Positions 17,133-24,759 of a stretch of DNA of 64,000 nucleotides are shown here, one piece after another. Origin of the DNA: Butyricimonas paravirosa (GTDB lineage: Bacteria > Bacteroidota > Bacteroidia > Bacteroidales > Marinifilaceae); NCBI RefSeq assembly GCF_032878955.1, contig NZ_CP043839.1, positions 5,456,001 through 5,520,000 of the forward strand, given 5' to 3'. Both the position numbers and the translations under genes were made by a program. The notes beneath the pieces are model-generated. The model was not told the DNA's origin. It ran no database searches and worked only from the letters and a program-made list of their open reading frames with translations. How positions within the stretch are numbered: position 1 is the first letter of the stretch; each line of letters opens with the position of its first letter.

Positions 17133-17894
17133 ATGGATGCATTTCATATTTTTCTGGCCGTGATGACCGGAATTGCTGTTATTGTTTTTGTAGCCCTGTA
17201 CTTCGTGAAAGCGGGTTATGGTATGTTTTTCGATGCCAAGTGGGGGCGACCAATAGATAACCGGATCGGCTGGGTACTGATGGAAGCTCCTGTTTTTATC
17301 GCGATGGCACTTTTCTGGTATTTCTCGGATAGGGGGTATGAGTTGGTGCCGTTGATTTTCTTTATTTTTTTCGAGATACATTATTTTCAGCGTGCGTTTA
17401 TTTTCCCGTTATTACTGAAAGGTAAGGGGAGAATGCCGATGGGAATCATGTTGATGGGAATCACGTTTAACGTGTTGAATGCGTGTATGCAGGGAGGGTG
17501 GATTTTCTATTTCGCCCCGTCGGATCTTTATACCCCGGAGTGGTTGACGTCCCCGCAGTTTATTATCGGAACGGTATTGTTCTTTGCCGGGATGTTCACG
17601 AATATACAGTCGGACCATATTATTCGTCATTTGCGGCGTCCCGGTGACACGGGGCATTATTTACCCAAGGGCGGGATGTTTCGTTACGTGACTTCAGCAA
17701 ATTATTTTGGCGAGATTGTAGAATGGGTCGGTTTTGCCATTCTCACATGGTCGCTTTCCGGGGCAGTTTTTGCCATCTGGACGTTCGCTAATTTAGTACC
17801 GAGAGCTAATACAATTTATCACAAATATTTGGGGATGTTCGGGGACGAGGTGAAAAAACGTCGTCTGAAACGAGTGATTCCTTTTATATATTAA
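17133..17894 (+). CDS. 3-oxo-5-alpha-steroid 4-dehydrogenase (steroid/bile-acid 5-alpha-reductase) homologue
   Basis: This 253-residue integral membrane protein has about six hydrophobic spans. The C-terminal half carries the Steroid_dh (PF02544) signature: 'FEIHYFQRAFIFP', 'NIQSDHIIRHLRRPG', 'GMFRYVTSANYFGEIVEW' and a basic end 'KRVIPFIY'. These are strikingly like mammalian SRD5A1 ('YVTAANYFGEI', 'IPFLF'). Such enzymes reduce the C4-C5 double bond of 3-oxo-delta4 steroids with NADPH to give the 5-alpha (allo) product. It heads an operon with an OYE-type reductase and two SDRs, the gene set known from Odoribacteraceae and Parabacteroides for 3-oxo-allo and isoallo bile acids. The reaction is inferred from homology plus context. 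Confidence 0.88.
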   Translation: MDAFHIFLAVMTGIAVIVFVALYFVKAGYGMFFDAKWGRPIDNRIGWVLMEAPVFIAMALFWYFSDRGYELVPLIFFIFFEIHYFQRAFIFPLLLKGKGRMPMGIMLMGITFNVLNACMQGGWIFYFAPSDLYTPEWLTSPQFIIGTVLFFAGMFTNIQSDHIIRHLRRPGDTGHYLPKGGMFRYVTSANYFGEIVEWVGFAILTWSLSGAVFAIWTFANLVPRANTIYHKYLGMFGDEVKKRRLKRVIPFIY

Positions 17895-17904
17895 GAAAAA
17901 TGAT

Positions 17905-19131
17905 ATGACACGAGAATCCAAGTTATTCACGCCATTAACGATAGGGCCGCTGACTTTACGTAACCGAACCATACGGGCCGCGGCATTCGAGGGTATGTGT
18001 CCGGGGAATGCTCCTTCGGAAATGTTACATGATTATCATCTTTCGGTGGCCCGGGGGGGAATCGGGATGACGACGATCGCTTACGCTGCTATTGTTCGTA
18101 GCGGTTTATCGTTTCCCCACCAATTGTGGTTAAGGCCGGAGATTCTTCCTGCATTACGACAACTCACGGATGATATACACGCCACGGGTGCGGCTGCATC
18201 CATACAGATCGGGCATTGCGGGAATATGTCGCACAAGGGGATTTGTGGCTGCACGCCCATTTCCGCTTCGAGTGGTTTTAATATTTACTCGCCGACATTG
18301 GTGCGGGGAATGAAGAAAGAGGAGATCGTGGAGATGGCAAAGGCATTCGGACAAGCGGTGAATATGGCTAGGGAGGCAGGGTTTGATGCCGTGGAGGTTC
18401 ATGCCGGACACGGGTATCTGATCAGTCAGTTCCTTTCCCCTTACACGAATCACCGGAAGGATGAGTTCGGGGGATCGCTGGAGAACCGGATGCGGTTTAT
18501 GCGTATGGCTATGGCGGAAGTGATGAAAGCGGCGGGGGATGACATGGCCGTGTTGGTGAAGATGAATACCCGAGATGGATTCCGGGGTGGGATGGAGGTG
18601 CCGGAATGTATCGAGGTGGCCAAGGCTCTGGAAGAGATAGGGGTTCATGCCTTGATTTTGAGCGGTGGTTTTGTCAGTCGGGCCCCGATGTACGTGATGA
18701 GGGGGGCCATGCCTATCCGTAGTCTGACGTATTATATGCAACAATTCTGGTTACCGATAGGCGTTCGGGTTGCCGGGCATATGATGATTCCGACGGTACC
18801 GTTTAAAGAAGCTTATTTTTTCGAAGATGCATTGAAATTCCGGGAAGCGGTGAAGTTACCTCTCGTGTACGTGGGGGGATTGGTTTCCCGGGAAAAGATA
18901 GATATGGTGTTGGATGCCGGATTTGACGGGGTGTCGATGGCTCGTGCTTTGTTGAATGAACCGGATTTTGTGAACCGGATGGCGAGGGAAGAGAATGCCC
19001 GGAATGCTTGCGAACATGCGAATTATTGTATCGCCCGTATGTATTCTAGGGAGATGGCCTGTCATAAGCATATTCCGGATTTACCCAAGAAGTTATTGAA
19101 GGAGTTGGAATCGGCTTCCAAGAAAAATTGA
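17905..19131 (+). CDS. Old Yellow Enzyme-type NADH:flavin oxidoreductase (candidate steroid 5-beta-reductase)
   Basis: This 408-residue FMN TIM barrel has 'FTPLTIGPLTLRNRTIRAA' at the start, 'GMTTIAYAAI', the substrate-binding/catalytic segment 'EVHAGHGYLISQFLSP' and 'DEFGGSLENRMRF', and the FMN phosphate loop 'VYVGGLVSREKIDMVL'. The C-terminus holds an abridged cysteine set ('CEHANYC' and 'MACHKH') in place of the full 4Fe-4S motif of 2,4-dienoyl-CoA reductases. The second FAD/NAD half of BaiCD-like enzymes is absent. OYE proteins at such loci reduce the delta4 bond of 3-oxo bile acids to the 5-beta form. It lies 10 bp after the 5-alpha-reductase gene, giving the operon two stereochemical outcomes. 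The exact substrate is inferred. Confidence 0.85.
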   Translation: MTRESKLFTPLTIGPLTLRNRTIRAAAFEGMCPGNAPSEMLHDYHLSVARGGIGMTTIAYAAIVRSGLSFPHQLWLRPEILPALRQLTDDIHATGAAASIQIGHCGNMSHKGICGCTPISASSGFNIYSPTLVRGMKKEEIVEMAKAFGQAVNMAREAGFDAVEVHAGHGYLISQFLSPYTNHRKDEFGGSLENRMRFMRMAMAEVMKAAGDDMAVLVKMNTRDGFRGGMEVPECIEVAKALEEIGVHALILSGGFVSRAPMYVMRGAMPIRSLTYYMQQFWLPIGVRVAGHMMIPTVPFKEAYFFEDALKFREAVKLPLVYVGGLVSREKIDMVLDAGFDGVSMARALLNEPDFVNRMAREENARNACEHANYCIARMYSREMACHKHIPDLPKKLLKELESASKKN

Positions 19132-19141
19132 AATATGATTT

Positions 19142-19960
19142 ATGGAAGTAATTGATCAGCCTAGTGTTCATCCGGTGGCCATTGTCACGGGAGCCAGTTC
19201 GGGAATCGGCTTGGAGTATGCCCGGGAGTTGTGTTCCCGGGGATATGATGTCGTGATGGTCAGTAACGAGGAAGAGCGCCTTACGCGATGTGCCGGGGAG
19301 TTATCACAAACGTACGAGGTACAGACGTGGCCTCTTTATATGGATTTATCACTACCTGATGCAGCGGAACATCTGCATGGTTTCTGCGTGGCATTAGGGT
19401 TACAAGTGGAGGTGCTGGTGAATAATGCCGGTATTTTTCGGTTCGAACATATCGTGAATCTTTCCGTGGGTGTCGTGCGAACCATGCTGATGTTGCACAT
19501 GAACACGGTGGTTTTGCTTTGTCGTTATTTCGGGGAGGATATGAGAAAACGGGGAAAAGGGTATATCCTCAATATGTCTTCGATGTCGGCTTGGTTCCCT
19601 TATCCGGGAATTTCGTTGTACGCATCCACGAAGTGTTTTTTGAAGAGTTTTTCCCGGGCTTTTCGTTTGGAGATGCTTGATTATGGGGTGAACGTTACCA
19701 CGGTTTGCCCGGGAGCGATCGCTACCGATTTATATAATTTACCTCTTCATTTGCAGCGTTTGGCCGTGCGAATCGGCGTGATGATGAAACCTGACACGCT
19801 TGCACATCGTGCAATTAACGGGATGTTCCGTCACCGATCCCAAATGATTCCCGGGGTAATTAATTATTTCTTTATCGGTTTCCTGTTCTTTCTGCCTTAC
19901 GGGGTAGTGAGGTGGGTGATGAGGAAGGTGAAAAAAGCAATTGAAAATGAAAAAAATTGA
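19142..19960 (+). CDS. Short-chain dehydrogenase with C-terminal hydrophobic tail (candidate hydroxysteroid dehydrogenase)
   Basis: This 272-residue Rossmann protein has the NAD(P)-binding motif 'TGASSGIG', the structural 'NNAG', the catalytic Ser in 'NMSSMSAW' and 'YASTK' (YxxxK). The C-terminal 'INYFFIGFLFFLPYGVVRW' is a probable membrane anchor followed by a basic tail, like the endoplasmic 17-beta-HSD12/KAR group. It lies 10 bp after the OYE gene. In the proposed pathway an SDR reduces the 3-keto group to a 3-beta (iso) or 3-alpha hydroxyl. Placing it near the membrane would bring it to its hydrophobic substrate and to the membrane 5-alpha-reductase. Stereospecificity is unknown. Confidence 0.85.
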   Translation: MEVIDQPSVHPVAIVTGASSGIGLEYARELCSRGYDVVMVSNEEERLTRCAGELSQTYEVQTWPLYMDLSLPDAAEHLHGFCVALGLQVEVLVNNAGIFRFEHIVNLSVGVVRTMLMLHMNTVVLLCRYFGEDMRKRGKGYILNMSSMSAWFPYPGISLYASTKCFLKSFSRAFRLEMLDYGVNVTTVCPGAIATDLYNLPLHLQRLAVRIGVMMKPDTLAHRAINGMFRHRSQMIPGVINYFFIGFLFFLPYGVVRWVMRKVKKAIENEKN

Positions 19961-20041
19961 GTGATTGTCGATTTAATGATTAAGTGATTTTATAATCATC
20001 TAATCGAAAATCGCAGAATCATATAATTCGTAGGATCTAAA

Positions 20042-20908
20042 ATGAACAAAGGTTTGTTTATCATCACCGGGGCCAATGGGGGCATGGGAAAGGCGATCAC
20101 GAAGGCGATAGCCGGGACGGGTGTTCCCGTGGTTATGGCTTGTCGGAATGTTGAACGGGCGGCAGGAGTGAGGGATGAAATTGTGCGGGAGACGGGAAAC
20201 GGTCGGGTGGAGTTGCATCAGTTGGATTTGGCGTCGGTTGCTTCCATCCGTTCTTTTGTTGACGGGTTGAACGGACGGGAGGTTAGCGTGCTGGTGAATA
20301 ACGCGGGGATCATGTGTCGGGATTTTACGACGACCGAGGACGGGTTGGAGATGACCGTGGGGGTGAATTACGTGGGGACTTGGTTGTTGACGAATTGGTT
20401 ACTTCCGAATATGGGAAAAACCGGGAAGACCCGGATTATTAATACATCATCGGTTACTTGTAAGATGGGAGAGATCGGAGATCATTTCTTTGAATTGGAC
20501 CCGGAGCATTACCGTCGCTTTAAGGCTTATCCCAATTCAAAATTGGCGATACTGATGTTTACGGCTGAACTGGCAAGGCGGGTACAGGGGCGTGCGATTA
20601 CCGTGAACGCGGTTGATCCGGGTGTGGTGAACACGGGAATGATTACTATGCATAAATGGTACGATCCCTTGGCGGATGTTTTTTTTCGTCCGTTTATTAA
20701 ATCTCCGGAACGAGGGGCGATGACGGCTATACTTTTGGCAACTTCCGATCGGTACGTGAATGTATCGGGCGGCTTTTTTAGGAATAAACGTCAGGTGGGG
20801 GTACCGAAAGCGGTTCTTGATGCAGAGGCTTGTCAGAAGTTGTGGCTTCAGACAGAGCAATTGGTGGCTGGACTGATCGGCTCAAAATTAAAAAAGGGAG
20901 AAAATTAG
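20042..20908 (+). CDS. Short-chain dehydrogenase, retinol-dehydrogenase-like (candidate hydroxysteroid dehydrogenase)
   Basis: This 288-residue protein has 'TGANGGMG' (cofactor loop), 'ACRNVERA' (an arginine that favours NADPH), 'NNAGIMC', the catalytic Ser in 'NTSSVT' and 'YPNSK' (YxxxK). The fold matches the retinol dehydrogenase/WWOX-like SDRs. It is the fourth gene of the operon, 81 bp after the first SDR across an A/T-rich linker without a recognisable promoter. Two SDRs in one operon could supply different stereochemistry or position at C3 or another hydroxyl. No signal or membrane span is seen. Confidence 0.83.
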   Translation: MNKGLFIITGANGGMGKAITKAIAGTGVPVVMACRNVERAAGVRDEIVRETGNGRVELHQLDLASVASIRSFVDGLNGREVSVLVNNAGIMCRDFTTTEDGLEMTVGVNYVGTWLLTNWLLPNMGKTGKTRIINTSSVTCKMGEIGDHFFELDPEHYRRFKAYPNSKLAILMFTAELARRVQGRAITVNAVDPGVVNTGMITMHKWYDPLADVFFRPFIKSPERGAMTAILLATSDRYVNVSGGFFRNKRQVGVPKAVLDAEACQKLWLQTEQLVAGLIGSKLKKGEN

Positions 20909-20942
20909 AGTGCAATAGAGGCTTTTAATTTTCAGCTTTACT

Positions 20943-20950
20943 TATCTTTG
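20943..20950 (+). promoter_or_regulatory. -7 box for nth
   Basis: TATCTTTG matches TAnnTTTG and lies 20 bp before the nth ATG at 20971; the same sequence precedes uvrA. Confidence 0.55.
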
Positions 20951-20970
20951 TAGGCAAAGAAATTAATATT

Positions 20971-21612
20971 ATGCGATTAGAGGAAAGATACGATAAGGTG
21001 TTGGCATGGTTCCGGGAACGTATGCCGGTAGCCGACACGGAATTACAGTATAATGATCCCTTCCAGTTGTTGGTAGCGGTGATTTTATCGGCTCAATGTA
21101 CCGACAAACGGGTGAATATGGTGACTCCCGCTTTGTTCGAGCAATTTCCGGATGCGGAGTCTATGTCTAAGGCGAGCGTGGAGGAGATTTTCGAGTTGAT
21201 CAAGTCTATCTCTTACCCGAATAATAAATCCAAGCATTTGTCTGCGATGGCAAAAAAGCTGATGGAAGATTTTGATGGGATTGTCCCGGATGATTTCGAG
21301 TTATTGCAGACGTTGCCCGGGGTGGGACGGAAGACGGCCAATGTTATGGAAGCGGTGGCTTTCAAGCGTCCGGCTATGCCTGTCGACACGCACGTTTTCC
21401 GGGTAGCTGACCGTATCGGGCTGGTAACGGGTGCCAAGACCCCGTTGGAAACGGAAAAACAACTCGTGGCGCATATTCCTGCCGAGTGGCTGTCCACGGC
21501 TCACCATTGGTTGATATTGCACGGAAGATATGTTTGCGTGGCAAGAAAGCCGAAGTGTGAAGAGTGTGGGATTGCCGAGTGGTGCAGATATAATCAAAAA
21601 AAGCTGTCTTGA
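20971..21612 (+). CDS. nth: Endonuclease III (DNA glycosylase/AP lyase)
   Basis: This 213-residue enzyme is nearly the same length as E. coli Nth. The helix-hairpin-helix reads 'LPGVGRKTAN' with catalytic Lys121, and the catalytic Asp139 stands in 'PVDTHVFRV'. The 4Fe-4S loop is C-x6-C-x2-C-x5-C ('CVARKPKCEECGIAEWC'). It removes oxidised pyrimidines and cleaves the abasic site in base-excision repair. Its stop codon lies inside the hairpin of its own terminator. It is an independent unit after the bile-acid operon. Confidence 0.97.
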   Translation: MRLEERYDKVLAWFRERMPVADTELQYNDPFQLLVAVILSAQCTDKRVNMVTPALFEQFPDAESMSKASVEEIFELIKSISYPNNKSKHLSAMAKKLMEDFDGIVPDDFELLQTLPGVGRKTANVMEAVAFKRPAMPVDTHVFRVADRIGLVTGAKTPLETEKQLVAHIPAEWLSTAHHWLILHGRYVCVARKPKCEECGIAEWCRYNQKKLS

Positions 21613-21628
21613 CGAGAGACAGCTTTTT
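21598..21628 (+). terminator. Rho-independent terminator overlapping the nth stop codon
   Basis: A perfect 12-bp stem pairs AAAAAGCTGTCT (21598-21609) with AGACAGCTTTTT (21617-21628), closing in a T-run; the TGA stop is the first part of the loop. Confidence 0.9.
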
Positions 21629-21760
21629 CACTATTTACTACTAACCCTAAAATTGGAACTACTTCGAGCATCCATTTTCTTGCAATAAACCCGTTTTTAT
21701 TACTTAGTGTGAATTTATTTATTAGATGCAGGATTTTTGAAAAGGTTGCGTGAAAAAATA

Positions 21761-21801
21761 AAAAAATTAGAGGATTGTGATTCACAATCCTCTAATTTTT
21801 T
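21761..21801 (-). terminator. Terminator of dcp, bidirectional form
   Basis: A 19-bp near-perfect stem with a 3-nt loop (centre near 21781) has A-runs on one side and T-runs on the other. It begins directly at the dcp stop codon and would terminate in both directions between the convergent nth and dcp genes. Confidence 0.9.
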
Positions 21802-23906
21802 TATTTTAATCCTTTACGCTTTAGTAATGGATCAATAGAAGGCTCTTGACCTCTGAATTTCTGGTAAAGGGTCATGGCATCTTCGGAGCCACCTTTGGAA
21901 AGAATGTTCTCCCGGAATGCTTTTGTTTTTTCGGGATTGAAGATGTTTCCGGTTTCTTTAAATGCCTCGAAAGCATCAGCATCCAGTACTTCGGCCCACG
22001 TGTAAGCGTAATACCCGGAAGAATAGCCTCCGGCAAATATGTGCTGGAAGTAAGGACTGCGATAGCGTACCGTGATTTCCGGGATAAGTCCGATTTTTTC
22101 TAACGTGGCTTTTTCGAATTCGTTCGGGTTGACGGGATCGGTGGTGTTACGCGTGTGGTAAGCCATATCCAGTAAAGCGGCTGCCATGAATTCGGTCGTG
22201 ACGAATCCTTGGTTGAAATGTCCGCTATTCTCCAGTTTGTCGATAAGCTCTTGCGGGATCGGTTCTCCCGTTTTGTAATGACGGGCGTAAACTTTCAATA
22301 CTTCGGGATCAGCGGCCCAGTTTTCCATAATTTGAGAGGGGAGTTCCACGAAATCCCTAGGAACAGAAGTTCCTGATACCTTATTATATGTACATTGTGA
22401 CAATAAACCGTGAAGGGCATGACCGAATTCATGGAAAAGGGTTTGTGCCTCGTCAAAACTCAATAATGCCGGAACATCCCCCGTGGGTTTCGTGAAGTTG
22501 CACACGTTCGTGATGATCGGGGTTACTTTTTTACCCAGTGCGGATTGCTTGCGATAAGAATTCATCCATGCTCCTGAACGTTTGCTTTCTCTCGGGTGGA
22601 AGTCCATGTATAGAATCCCGATATGGTCTCCGTTCGCTTCCTTCACCTCGAATGCCAAAGCGTCCGGATGGGGAACGGGTAGGTCGGTACGTTGCGTGAA
22701 CGTGATACCATATAATTTATTGGCCGTGTAGAAGGCTCCCTCTCTGACATTTTCTAGCGGGAAGTATTGACGAAGTTCATTTTCGTCTAACCCGTATTTG
22801 GCTTTCTTTACTTTTTCAGCATAATAGCGCCAGTCCCAAGGCTGCAATTTGAAGTTTTTACCCTCCTTGCGAATCATGTCTTGAAGTTCTTTGGCTTCTT
22901 TTTTAGCGATCGGGAGAGCGGCATTCCAAATTTGGTTACAGAGGTCGTACACGTTCTCCGGGGTTTTGGCCATGTTGTTGTCGAGAATGAATGCCGCATG
23001 GGTATCATAACCGAGCAACTGGGCTTTTTGTACTCGCAGGGAAGTGATCTTGGATATGATCTCTTTGTTATCGTACTCGTTGTCGTTATTGCAACGGTTG
23101 ATGTAAGCCTTGTAGATCTTTTCTCTTAAATCACGGTTGTCAGCATATTGCAGGAACGGAATCATGCTTGGGTTGTGGAGGGTAAACACCCATTTCCCTT
23201 CCAATCCGGCATTCTTGGCAGCGGTAGCAGCTGTGGCAATCACGTTTTCGGGAAGACCGGATAAATCTTTCTCGTTATCAATGACCAGTTTGAAATTATT
23301 GGTCTCATTCAGCAAGTTTTCACCGAATTGCAGGCTGAGCATAGATAGTTCGCTGTTCAACTTCTTGAATGTTTCCTTGTCCTCGGGAGAGAGGTTGGCT
23401 CCACCCCGAACGAAACCTTGGTAATATTTGTCGAGTACAGTCAATTGTTCCGGAGTCAGATTTTCTTTCTCCTTATTATTATATACCGTTTTGATTCTCT
23501 CGAAAAGTTTGTCATTTAAATTGATCGCATCCCAGTGAGCGGTGAGTTTCGGGGTAATCTCTTTGGCGATGGCCTTGATCGAATCGTTCGTGTTCGCACC
23601 TTGTTGATTGCCGAACACGGAGGCTACTTTGTTCAGTAATTCGCCGGAAGTTTCGAGAGCGTCGATCGTGTTTTTAAATGTAGGAGCCTCCGGATTGTTG
23701 ATGATCGCGTCGATTTCCGCTTGGTGTTGTTTCATCCCTTCCTCGTAAGCAGGAAGATAATGTTGATTTTTAATCAAGTGGAAAGGGGGAACCTCGTGAG
23801 GGGTTTCATACGTGTTGAAAAATGGATTTTCATTCTTCACTTGCCCTGATTGGCAGGATTGCAGCGCTAGTCCTACGCAACAAACTAAGTAAGTGACTTT
23901 TTTCAT
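21801..23906 (-). CDS. dcp: M3-family peptidyl-dipeptidase Dcp, lipoprotein form
   Basis: This 701-residue zinc metallopeptidase has the thermolysin-type motif 'HEFGHALHGL' near residue 495 (two His, catalytic Glu) and the Dcp/oligopeptidase marks 'GTSVPRDFVELPSQIMENW' and 'YAYTWAEVLDADAFEAF'. The N-terminus 'LALQSC' is a lipobox, so the enzyme is exported and lipid-anchored, unlike cytoplasmic E. coli Dcp. It removes C-terminal dipeptides from peptides, here probably for periplasmic peptide use. It is a single gene with its own promoter and terminator. Confidence 0.92.
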   Translation of the reverse strand: MKKVTYLVCCVGLALQSCQSGQVKNENPFFNTYETPHEVPPFHLIKNQHYLPAYEEGMKQHQAEIDAIINNPEAPTFKNTIDALETSGELLNKVASVFGNQQGANTNDSIKAIAKEITPKLTAHWDAINLNDKLFERIKTVYNNKEKENLTPEQLTVLDKYYQGFVRGGANLSPEDKETFKKLNSELSMLSLQFGENLLNETNNFKLVIDNEKDLSGLPENVIATAATAAKNAGLEGKWVFTLHNPSMIPFLQYADNRDLREKIYKAYINRCNNDNEYDNKEIISKITSLRVQKAQLLGYDTHAAFILDNNMAKTPENVYDLCNQIWNAALPIAKKEAKELQDMIRKEGKNFKLQPWDWRYYAEKVKKAKYGLDENELRQYFPLENVREGAFYTANKLYGITFTQRTDLPVPHPDALAFEVKEANGDHIGILYMDFHPRESKRSGAWMNSYRKQSALGKKVTPIITNVCNFTKPTGDVPALLSFDEAQTLFHEFGHALHGLLSQCTYNKVSGTSVPRDFVELPSQIMENWAADPEVLKVYARHYKTGEPIPQELIDKLENSGHFNQGFVTTEFMAAALLDMAYHTRNTTDPVNPNEFEKATLEKIGLIPEITVRYRSPYFQHIFAGGYSSGYYAYTWAEVLDADAFEAFKETGNIFNPEKTKAFRENILSKGGSEDAMTLYQKFRGQEPSIDPLLKRKGLK

Positions 23907-23938
23907 TTTGAATTTTATTATTTGGTTTTAGAATGTGA

Positions 23939-23970
23939 CAAATATAATTAAGTCAGATAGAATATACAAA
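23939..23970 (-). promoter_or_regulatory. Promoter of dcp
   Basis: On the minus strand TTTG (23970-23967) and TATATTTG (23946-23939) are separated by 20 nt, a good Bacteroidota promoter 33 bp ahead of the ATG. Confidence 0.75.
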
Positions 23971-23986
23971 TGAATGAATTTCTCCT

Positions 23987-23994
23987 TATTTTTG
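23987..23994 (+). promoter_or_regulatory. -7 box for the FMN-binding membrane protein
   Basis: TATTTTTG fits TAnnTTTG. It lies inside the longest possible open frame, so the ATG at 23974 cannot be the start; ATG 24022 is preferred. Confidence 0.5.
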
Positions 23995-24021
23995 TGTCTT
24001 TCAAAAATGGATAAGATTGAT

Positions 24022-24759
24022 ATGAATATACAAGAAAATGTTGCAACTTTTATCACGAAGTTACCTAAGGTAATTTTGTTGTGTGTTATCATTTACCTGA
24101 TTTCGTTGAATTTCAAGACGACCAACGAGGCCCCGAAGAATCAAGAGGTGAAAGCTGAGGTTTCGAATGTTGTTCCGCTGGATGCGGTGAAGAAATATTT
24201 TCCGACTTGTACGAGCGTTGAGAAAGTGAACGAAGTACATTATGCCGTTAAAGCTGGTGGGGAGGAGATTGGTAAATTACTTGTTACGACCCCGATCGCG
24301 GACGATCTGATCGGTTATGCTGGGAATGTGCCTTTGTTCTTGGCGGTTTCCGAGGAAGATGTGATTTTAGGACTTACCCTGTTAGATAATAGCGAGTCGC
24401 CCGGGTTTTTAAGGCGTTTGGAGAAAAAGAATCTGTTCTCGGCATGGGATGGTAAGACGTTGGAGGAGGCCGAGCAACTGAACGTGGAGGCCGTGAGTGG
24501 GGCCACGATGTCGAGTGATGCCATCCGGGGGAGTGTGAAAAGAGCGCTGGAGTTTTACCTGGAACGTGACGGGGGTGGTTTTGACATGGATTGGATGAAA
24601 TTGTTACAGCACGCTTTGGGGGGAATTGTGGTTTTGTTGGCGTTAGCCAGTATGTTCTGGGGAAGTCGGATGAAACGTTGGCGTTACGTGTTGCAGGTTT
24701 CTTCCGTGTTGATTCTTGGTTTCTGGTCCGGGTACTTTGTTTCATTAGAGTTGTTATTT
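24022..24759 (+). pseudogene. 5' part of an FMN-binding / 4Fe-4S membrane protein (NosR-like), cut by an IS
   Basis: About 246 residues remain: a membrane span (about 15-30), an extracytoplasmic FMN-binding domain (about 45-180) with the flavin-attachment motif 'VSGATMSSDAI' and 'ESPGFLRRLEKK', and then two more spans. The frame runs into the IS and stops two codons later (TAG at 24763). Removing the IS and one copy of the 10-bp duplication joins codon 'TTT' (24757-24759) in frame to 'AACTGG' at 26089, giving a protein of about 419 residues. NosR/PceC-like membrane flavoproteins pass electrons across the membrane. The start at 24022 rests on the promoter position. Confidence 0.88.
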
